Of a stretch of 7,774 bases of DNA, positions 1-5,393 are shown piece after piece. Every line of letters starts with the position of its first letter. The first letter of the stretch is position 1. This DNA comes from Candidatus Omnitrophota bacterium (GTDB lineage: Bacteria > Omnitrophota > Gorgyraeia > B26-G9): NCBI GenBank assembly GCA_023136735.1, contig JAGLQQ010000179.1, forward strand, positions 1 through 7,774. Reading direction: 5' to 3'. The notes beneath the pieces are model-generated. The model was not told the DNA's origin. It did no database searches and worked only from the letters and a program-made list of their open reading frames with translations. The translations under genes were made by a program, and so were the position numbers.

Positions 1-1
1 A

Positions 2-130
2 ATCCGCAAATACAATTCCCCCTATCTGTTTGATGAGCGAAGAAAAAGTATTTTCTATCTAGGAGTTGGGGCTTTGCTAGAACTATTGACAAATCTTTAT
101 AAATATGCTATACATTATGTATGCAAATAA
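2..130 (+). CDS. Possible C-terminal tail of an unidentified upstream protein (partial)
   Basis: Frame 2 is open from the left edge to a TAA at 128-130, giving 42 residues with no start in view. The peptide begins IRKYNSPYLFDERRK and then becomes a hydrophobic and aromatic stretch (about residues 17-40) ending in VCK. It has the mixed charged and hydrophobic look of real coding sequence, perhaps an amphipathic or membrane-associated C-terminus, but I recognise no family. An open frame of this length can occur by chance, and frame 3 is also open to position 60. The pilM promoter lies inside its last codons, which would place the next operon's start directly behind this gene. Confidence 0.4.
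   Translation: MRKYNSPYLFDERRKSIFYLGVGALLELLTNLYKYAIHYVCK
86..114 (+). promoter_or_regulatory. Sigma70-type promoter for the pilM-pilQ operon
   Basis: TTGACA at 86-91 is a perfect -35 box. TATACA at 109-114 is a reasonable -10 box at the ideal 17-nt spacing. A TG at 106-107, one base before the -10, forms an extended -10 element. Transcription would start around 121, giving an untranslated leader of about 165 nt before the GTG of pilM. A 13-nt palindrome (ATACAT-T-ATGTAT, 110-122) overlaps the -10 box and expected start site and could be an operator. The promoter is read from sequence only. Confidence 0.6.
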
Positions 131-167
131 GTTTCGACTTCCAGTAATTCCGTGAAGGATACAGGGA

Positions 168-209
168 CCTTACCTTAAATGTCACCTTTTCAGGGAGGAA
201 AGGGTGAGG
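168..209 (+). promoter_or_regulatory. Structured 5' leader with two competing hairpins
   Basis: Segment 182-191 pairs with 198-207 as a 10-bp stem with one G-U pair and a six-base AGGGAG loop. Segment 168-174 (CCTTACC) can instead pair with 203-209 (GGTGAGG) over 7 bp with one G-U pair. Both pairings use 203-207, so they exclude each other. The shared segment is also a Shine-Dalgarno-like sequence five bases before the ATG at 215, so folding should affect whether a ribosome can load there. There is no U-run after the stem, so it is unlikely to be an intrinsic terminator. It matches no riboswitch class I recognise. Confidence 0.45.
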
Positions 210-214
210 CTAAT

Positions 215-316
215 ATGTGTTCAATATTCATATTCAGTAGCTTGCCAAAAAAATTCAACAAGGGATTTAATGATTGCGGTGAATTGTGTCTGCAGAAAAA
301 AGAGATTTATTCTTAG
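215..316 (+). CDS. Possible 33-residue leader peptide overlapping the pilM start
   Basis: ATG at 215 opens a 33-codon frame ending at TAG 314-316. It overlaps the first 31 bases of pilM in a different frame. A GGTGAGG ribosome-binding-like sequence at 203-209 sits five bases upstream, better than anything in front of pilM itself. The same frame is open back to an ATG at 179 (45 codons) with a weaker AGGGA at 163-167. The peptide starts MCSIFIFSS, then a lysine-rich part and two further cysteines in DCGELC. I recognise no family. Its likely role, if translated, is to couple or control pilM translation. It may be a chance ORF. Confidence 0.3.
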   Translation: MCSIFIFSSLPKKFNKGFNDCGELCLQKKEIYS

Positions 317-1884
317 GGATTGATATAGGAGCGGGTGCGCTTAAAATCGTTCTTTTGGCTCGAGAAAAGAACGATACGATGCGTCTGTTAAAGGCCGATT
401 ACCAGGAGTATGCGGAAAGTGCCTTAGAGCTTAATCCTGAAGATCAGCTTGCCAAAGCGGCTTATTTCCTTAAAAAATTCCTGCGTAATGAGAAAACATT
501 GCGCAATGTTAAAGTTGGCATATCGATTGCCGGGCAATCCGCGTTTGTTCGTTTAGTGAAAATTCCCGTTACAGCTCCGCAAAAATTACGTCAGATAGTT
601 CTTTATGAAACTCAGCAGCAGATTCCTTTTCCGATTAAGGATGTTGTCTGGGACTTTCAGGTTTACGGCAGAGATAAAAAACAACTAAGTATTTTGCTTG
701 CTGCGGTAAAAAAGGAAATGATAAACTCTATCCTTAATATAGCTTCGGAATGTTTGTTGGATGTGGAATTCATAGATGTAAGTAATCTGGCACTTTATAA
801 CAGTTTGCAGTATTTTTATAAAGACCTAAAGGAAACCCTGATAATCGATTGTGGAGCAAAAACGACAAATGTTATCGTCGCTAATGCCGGAAAAATTTGG
901 ACGAGAAGCTTGCCTATAGGAGGAGAAGATATAAATGATGCGCTTGTGCGTATTTTAAAAATAGATCGCAGACTGGCTGAAAAGATTAAAAAAGAAAAGG
1001 GCCGGGTTCTTATGCTCTATCATGAAAAAGAGAGTTTTGAAGTAGTGCAGGATCATAAGATTGCTGAGGCAATCACCGGTGTTTTGACAGACTTGACAAA
1101 TGAAATCGTTAAAACACTTAATTTTTATAAATCGCAGCATGCCAGAGATATGAAATTTCGCAAAGTTATTTTATGCGGAGGCTTGAGTAAGATTAAAAAC
1201 ATCGATAAATTTTTTGAAAATAGCCTTTCTGTCAGTGTCGAAAAGATGGACTGCTTTAGTTTTTTGACGTTTGATCCTAAGATAGACATGCAAATGAATG
1301 AATTTCTTGGGCCAGCTATTGGTCTTGCTTTGCGTGGAAACGGTATGGCGCCTTTAAATATTAACCTTTTGCCTTCAGAGTATTTGCAGTATAAGAGCAT
1401 GAAAAAGAAGAGTCCCTATATTCTTGGATCATTTTTTATCATTTTTTTGTTATTGGCCGGGTTTTTGACTGTAAGGCTAAATAACTATTATTTCCGCAAA
1501 GAGTATCTGAGTTTATTGGAGAATAAAGTATTAGTTTTCAAGAAACATGAAAAGACTATAAAAGAAACAGATGATATTATCCGAAAGTATAGGGATAAAA
1601 TAGAAGTTATGAGGCAGGCATGTTCAGATAAGCATGCATTGGTTTTTATGCTTGAGGATATCGCTGTAGCTATGCCTGGTAAAATATGGATAAAGAACCT
1701 GAATTTTAAACTGGATGAGAAGTTAATAACTCTTGAAGGAATTAGTAGTGATGGGCTGGATTGTGTTGGAGATTTTCAGAATAAATTGCGAAATAATACT
1801 ATGATTAAAAATGTTAAGATTGAAACAGCTGGTAAGGTCAGCATTAATGTGTTGAGTTTTTCTATGAGTATTTTACTTAATTGA
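286..1884 (+). CDS. pilM: Type IV pilus assembly protein, PilM-PilN fusion
   Basis: This encodes an inner-membrane alignment-complex protein in which the cytoplasmic actin-like ATPase fold (PilM) and the bitopic PilN part form one 532-residue chain. PilM features are the phosphate-1 loop FLGIDIGAGALKIV (9-22), a PilM-typical QQQIPFPIKDVVWDFQV (110-126), phosphate-2 IIDCGAKTTNV (186-196), SLPIGGEDIND (208-218) and the adenosine motif VILCGGLSKI (294-303). The PilN hallmark INLLPSEY follows at 359-366, then a membrane helix (about 377-397), a coiled coil (about 403-445) and a ferredoxin-like C-terminal domain (about 450-532). The same overall architecture occurs in GspL of type II secretion, but the cytoplasmic motifs are PilM-like. 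GTG at 286 is the start, because an in-frame TGA lies at 280-282. The ribosome site is poor (GGTGA only three bases upstream), which suggests coupling to the leader ORF. Confidence 0.9.
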   Translation: MSAEKRDLFLGIDIGAGALKIVLLAREKNDTMRLLKADYQEYAESALELNPEDQLAKAAYFLKKFLRNEKTLRNVKVGISIAGQSAFVRLVKIPVTAPQKLRQIVLYETQQQIPFPIKDVVWDFQVYGRDKKQLSILLAAVKKEMINSILNIASECLLDVEFIDVSNLALYNSLQYFYKDLKETLIIDCGAKTTNVIVANAGKIWTRSLPIGGEDINDALVRILKIDRRLAEKIKKEKGRVLMLYHEKESFEVVQDHKIAEAITGVLTDLTNEIVKTLNFYKSQHARDMKFRKVILCGGLSKIKNIDKFFENSLSVSVEKMDCFSFLTFDPKIDMQMNEFLGPAIGLALRGNGMAPLNINLLPSEYLQYKSMKKKSPYILGSFFIIFLLLAGFLTVRLNNYYFRKEYLSLLENKVLVFKKHEKTIKETDDIIRKYRDKIEVMRQACSDKHALVFMLEDIAVAMPGKIWIKNLNFKLDEKLITLEGISSDGLDCVGDFQNKLRNNTMIKNVKIETAGKVSINVLSFSMSILLN

Positions 1885-1897
1885 GGTAGTTTTTATA

Positions 1898-2653
1898 ATG
1901 GAAGCAATGGTTGTTAAAAAATTGAAAACAGAAATTAAGATTGCGGTAGTAATAATCGTGCTATCTATGGTGGTGATATTGGCTATTGTTTTTATTGCCC
2001 GGATAAATTCAAATTTAAACAAAGGAGTATCTTTAGCTGAAACCCAAATCAAAGAGTATAGAAAAACTATGGGCGAGGATGTTGGTGCTTTGATTGAATC
2101 ACAGGAATCTCTGAAATATGAACTTGAACAAGAATATAATAAGATAAAAAAGTTTCTAAGTAAATCAAATCTAAAAGTGGCTGAAACTGCTGCCGCATTA
2201 TCTTTTAAAAAATTGCTTTTTGAGGTGCAAGAAAGGATATCTGATAAGGCTAAGCGTAAAAATGTTTCTTTGCCGCAAGATTTAGGCTTTGCGGAATACA
2301 AGCTTTTGGTCCCAGATGACTCTCATGCCCCAGTCTTAATGAGTGAACTGGTTATTTTAGAGGAGATAAGCAGTTTATTGATAAAAAACAAGGTGTATGC
2401 TCTGAGAAATATAAAATTGCCGCATAAAATTATGTCGATCAGCAAAAAGATGCAAGACGCGACTGAAGTATCTTTTCGATCCTTATCAATGCAATTGTCC
2501 ATTGAAACGGACTTTAAACAGCTGAAAAAGTTTTTGCTGGATTTAGCAGGTAGTGATAAGACTTATGTTGTAAGGCAGATTGATATAAAGAAGCTAGATG
2601 AGACAAGCGATCGTTTAGTTGCGGATATCAATATAAATAGCCTGGAATTATAG
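1898..2653 (+). CDS. pilO: PilO/GspM-like inner-membrane alignment protein
   Basis: This is a 251-residue bitopic membrane protein with a short basic cytoplasmic N-terminus, one membrane helix (about 12-34), a periplasmic coiled coil (about 44-90) and an alpha/beta C-terminal domain (about 145-251) with the ferredoxin-like pattern of PilO. The identification rests on this architecture and on position between the PilN part and the PilP-like gene; primary sequence in this family is poorly conserved. The known role of PilO is to heterodimerise with PilN and set the spacing of the pilus machine in the periplasm. ATG at 1898 is chosen because GAGGT at 1883-1887, overlapping the pilM TGA, is suitably spaced. 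A second ATG at 1907 is less well placed. Amuc_1100-type PilO-like proteins of the PVC group are a possible relative. Confidence 0.7.
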   Translation: MEAMVVKKLKTEIKIAVVIIVLSMVVILAIVFIARINSNLNKGVSLAETQIKEYRKTMGEDVGALIESQESLKYELEQEYNKIKKFLSKSNLKVAETAAALSFKKLLFEVQERISDKAKRKNVSLPQDLGFAEYKLLVPDDSHAPVLMSELVILEEISSLLIKNKVYALRNIKLPHKIMSISKKMQDATEVSFRSLSMQLSIETDFKQLKKFLLDLAGSDKTYVVRQIDIKKLDETSDRLVADININSLEL

Positions 2654-2659
2654 GATAAT

Positions 2660-3373
2660 ATGAAAGAAAAGTACAAAAATTTAGAAAAAGTTATATTCTT
2701 TATTCTGCTTTGTTTTTTGCTGGTTTTCATGCTGGTTTTACTTAAGGGCGGCATAGCAGGTAATGATATTCTTGAGGAAAAAATACAAAGAATATCAACT
2801 CAAAGCTCTAAGTATCCATCAGGAGTGAGGGATGATAATAAGGCTCAGGAATATTTAATGAGTGAGGATAAAACTGAAAGATTGTTTTCAACCGTAACTT
2901 CTAAAAGAAATATTTTTACACAGAAGGTTTATGAAAATACTGAGATTGTCTCAAGTGATAGTTTGGTTTTACAGGTAATCGAAATAGGTCTTAAACCACT
3001 AGGGATTGAATACCAGGGTAGGGTTTCATTTGAAGATGATATTGATATGGTGGCACAAGTGAATGTACATAAGAAGAGCTATTTGGTGAAAAAGGGAACC
3101 AAATTTGCGGCTTACAATGTCCATGAATTAAATGGAGAATTCATTGAATTGAAGGATAAAAAAGGTAAAATCATAAAGATAAAATATAGGAAGATTGCTT
3201 ACACAAATGAGCTGGTTGCAAAGATAAAAGAACTGACCTCTTCTTATTCGGAAACGGTGAATAAAAACGGTACTTTTTTAGCGTATAAGGTGCTTGACAT
3301 CGACGAAGATTCTGTGTTACTATCACTTCGAGGACAGCAGCTTAGATTAGAGAAAGGAATGGTTCATAAATGA
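2660..3373 (+). CDS. PilP/GspC-like secretin-linking protein
   Basis: This is a 237-residue protein with one N-terminal membrane helix (about 11-29), a charged linker (about 35-80), an RNIFT motif (83-87) like the RNPF/RNIF that precedes the GspC and PilP homology region, and a beta-rich domain (about 100-181). The domain contains LKPLGIEYQGRVSF and KKSYLVKKGTKF, typical of the GspC/PilP fold. Unlike most PilP it shows no lipobox; it is anchored by a helix as in GspC. A second, shorter beta module (about 200-234) resembles residues 145-176. Known family members bridge the PilN/PilO platform to the secretin N0 domain. It starts six bases after the previous stop with a weak AGGA, and its stop overlaps the secretin start (ATGA). 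The choice between pilP and gspC is not resolved, so no symbol is given. Confidence 0.7.
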   Translation: MKEKYKNLEKVIFFILLCFLLVFMLVLLKGGIAGNDILEEKIQRISTQSSKYPSGVRDDNKAQEYLMSEDKTERLFSTVTSKRNIFTQKVYENTEIVSSDSLVLQVIEIGLKPLGIEYQGRVSFEDDIDMVAQVNVHKKSYLVKKGTKFAAYNVHELNGEFIELKDKKGKIIKIKYRKIAYTNELVAKIKELTSSYSETVNKNGTFLAYKVLDIDEDSVLLSLRGQQLRLEKGMVHK

Positions 3374-5277
3374 AACGAATTGTCCTGTGTTTTTCCCTCA
3401 TATTAATTCTGTTAGGTTTCCCCCAGGCTGTAATTTCTCAGGAAAATAGTGCTAAGCCTGATCAAACTCAATCACAAGAACTTGCGGGTCGTTTAGCAAA
3501 GCTCAGAGATTCCTTAGATCTTCAGATGGCTGATCAAAATAATACCGATATTTCCGGTTTTGTAAATGCGGCTTATGATGCATGGAATAATAATGACTTT
3601 GATAAGGCAATAAAATACTTCAAAAAAGCACAGGTTATAGACCCGGGCAATAATCAGCTAAACGATCTTATTTCTGATGTGGAATGGGACAAAATAAGAT
3701 ATGAGAAACAGAAGGTTGAGCTTGCAAAAGAGATAATAAAGCAGAAAAGAATGCTTGAAACTGATAAGGCATGGCTTATCAGTGCGCCGGAAAGTACCAA
3801 AAGGAGCGCAAAAGAAAAGCCCGAGCAGCCGCTTACTCTAAAAATGAAAGCTGCCAACAAAAGAGTAAGCATTGATTTTAATAACGCCCAGTTAAGCAAA
3901 ATTTTAGAATATCTTTCCAGGATCAGCGATATTAATATCATTATGGACGAGGCTGCTCTAACAAAAGCCGGGCAGGTGACGATTCTACTAAAAGATGTGA
4001 CTTTGATCCAGGCTTTAGAATCGATTTTGCGAACTAAGGGACTGAGCTATCGGTTTGAGAATGATTTTATCTGGGTCAGTTCTAAAGAAAATATTGCGAA
4101 TGAGGCAATGATTACTAGAATTTATCATCTTTCACATGGTCTAGCAACATTTACTACATTTAGTACTTTTGATACTGTTACAGTAAAAGAACTCCGAGTA
4201 GATCAAAAGGCTGCGGCAGAGGGTGAAAGCAGATCCTATCAGGAGACCTATGAAGGGGTGAAAATAGGAGGTTCCGGAGGAGTTTCCGGGCAGGTGACTT
4301 TAACAATTAAAGATGTTTTAAAGGAAATAGTAAGCTGGCCGGAAGGGAGTAGTATTTTTCTAGATAGTCGTACCAGTACGCTTATTGTTCATAATACACC
4401 TTCTAACCTGGAAGTCTTATCAAATGCTCTCGATGCCTTAGATGTAAATCCACCACAGGTTATGATCGAGGCCCGTTTTGTGGAAGTGGGGACGGATGAT
4501 CTTTTTTCACTCGGGCTTAAATTAACTCCTGAAGTCACTGCCTACGGTGCAGGCACATATCATACTTTTCCTTTTGAGAAGGATCAAGAGGATACATACC
4601 GTGATCCATTCCCAAATATAAGCTCCAGTAATCTTGGCTTTGGTGTTTTGGATTTTCAGGGTTTTGAGGCTGTTCTTTCGGCAATTGAACAAAATAAGGA
4701 TAGCAATACTTTGTCTTCACCAAAAGTGACTACTATAAGCGGCCAAGAAGCGATCATTAAAATTGTAAAAGAATATCGCTATCCGACAAAATATGAGATC
4801 CAGACGTATGATGCGGTTGTTGGAGATCAGACCAGAACATATTATGCCACAGTTCCTGTAGATTTTAAAACGCGGGATATTGGAATTATATTAAAGGTTA
4901 CTCCTAATGTAGGTAGTGACGGGAACACTATAAACTTAACTCTCGTTCCGGAAGTCAGTGAGTTTGATATTACAAAAGACATGTATAACTATGGGACAGA
5001 AACTCAGCCATATTTACAGCCGTTTTTTAATGTGCGTAATGCTACTGCAAGTATTGTTGTTCATAACAATGATACAGTGGTAATGGGTGGGTTGATGAGG
5101 GAAGTTGTTGAACACACTGTCGATAGCGTTCCTATTTTAGGGAAAATACCATTAATTGGAAGAATGTTTACGCGAAAGCATGATAATAAACAAAAAAGAA
5201 ATCTTTTGATTTTTGTTACGGCGCGTATTATAGCACCAACAGGAGAAACAGTAGAATCTGATATGAATGCTTTATGA
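3370..5277 (+). CDS. pilQ: Type IV pilus / type II secretion secretin (outer-membrane channel)
   Basis: This encodes a 635-residue secretin that would form the outer-membrane gate. A signal peptide (1 to about 23) has no lipobox cysteine. A TPR-like repeat follows at about 64-100 (AYDAWNNNDFDKAIKYFKKA and onward), then a lysine/glutamate-rich linker. An N0/STN domain (about 165-237) and one further N-domain (about 247-358) come next; the latter contains a Gly/Ser-rich loop around 297-308 and ends TSTLIVHNTPSNLEVL. The core (about 363-622) has VMIEARFVEV, NTLSSPKVTTISGQEA, DIGIILKVTPNV and the signature VPILGKIPLIGRMF followed by LLIFVTARII. No AMIN domains are present. ATG at 3370 overlaps the preceding stop by four bases, and AAAGGA lies at 3353-3358. 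The core identification is firm; pilus versus secretion use depends on genes not in the window. Confidence 0.95.
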   Translation: MKRIVLCFSLILILLGFPQAVISQENSAKPDQTQSQELAGRLAKLRDSLDLQMADQNNTDISGFVNAAYDAWNNNDFDKAIKYFKKAQVIDPGNNQLNDLISDVEWDKIRYEKQKVELAKEIIKQKRMLETDKAWLISAPESTKRSAKEKPEQPLTLKMKAANKRVSIDFNNAQLSKILEYLSRISDINIIMDEAALTKAGQVTILLKDVTLIQALESILRTKGLSYRFENDFIWVSSKENIANEAMITRIYHLSHGLATFTTFSTFDTVTVKELRVDQKAAAEGESRSYQETYEGVKIGGSGGVSGQVTLTIKDVLKEIVSWPEGSSIFLDSRTSTLIVHNTPSNLEVLSNALDALDVNPPQVMIEARFVEVGTDDLFSLGLKLTPEVTAYGAGTYHTFPFEKDQEDTYRDPFPNISSSNLGFGVLDFQGFEAVLSAIEQNKDSNTLSSPKVTTISGQEAIIKIVKEYRYPTKYEIQTYDAVVGDQTRTYYATVPVDFKTRDIGIILKVTPNVGSDGNTINLTLVPEVSEFDITKDMYNYGTETQPYLQPFFNVRNATASIVVHNNDTVVMGGLMREVVEHTVDSVPILGKIPLIGRMFTRKHDNKQKRNLLIFVTARIIAPTGETVESDMNAL

Positions 5278-5292
5278 TACTGGGGGGTATCA
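5275..5292 (+). promoter_or_regulatory. Small hairpin at the pilQ stop codon
   Basis: TGATAC (5275-5280) and GTATCA (5287-5292) form a perfect 6-bp stem closed by a TGGGGG loop. The stem includes the TGA stop of pilQ. No U-run follows, so it is more likely a 3'-end stabilising hairpin or chance than an intrinsic terminator. Confidence 0.3.
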
Positions 5293-5300
5293 AACATAGT

Positions 5301-5341
5301 CAATCTAAAAATTTAGGTTGATTTAAAAACAGTCTAAATTT
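5301..5341 (+). promoter_or_regulatory. Two mutually exclusive hairpins between pilQ and polA
   Basis: Hairpin A pairs 5301-5307 with 5314-5320 (7 bp, one G-U; up to 9 bp with a tight loop). Hairpin B pairs 5309-5320 with 5330-5341 (12 bp including two G-U pairs, nine-base loop). Its outer eight pairs are a perfect inverted repeat, AAATTTAG and CTAAATTT. The two share 5314-5320 and cannot form together. The stems are AT-rich and there is no U-run, so intrinsic termination is doubtful. They may mark the 3' end of the pilus operon or a polA leader structure. Confidence 0.35.
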
Positions 5342-5393
5342 GAACACTTCAGGGAGAGTTTCACCCCAAAATTAAAAATCCTCTTACGATATT

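Noticed and set aside
131..138. GTTTCGAC, a sequence seen near the 5' end of tmRNA
   Set aside because: None of the rest of tmRNA (paired tRNA-like ends, tag reading frame, T-arm) is present.
160..210. Cyclic-di-GMP (GEMM) riboswitch, tempting before a pilus operon because of ACAGGG
   Set aside because: The conserved GCAAACC, GGGACGCAAAGCC and tetraloop-receptor features are missing.
270..323. 17-codon frame from ATG 270 with AAGGG upstream, ahead of pilM in another frame
   Set aside because: It is very short, its product is unremarkable, and the 215-316 frame explains the same overlap at least as well.
955..1400. Minus-strand open frames opposite pilM (955-1140 and 1125-1400)
   Set aside because: They lie wholly opposite a well-identified gene, overlap each other, have no recognisable domains or ribosome sites, and read as low-complexity shadows of the + strand.
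1873..2301. 142-codon minus-strand frame opposite pilO
   Set aside because: It is the longest shadow, but its Ile/Thr-rich composition mirrors the antisense of the pilO membrane helix and coiled coil. The + frame has a ribosome site, operon spacing and the family architecture.
5345..5370. FMN riboswitch-like CTTCAGGG followed by TTTCACCCC before polA
   Set aside because: The ACCGGCGGT core and the remaining helices are absent, and polA is not a riboflavin gene.
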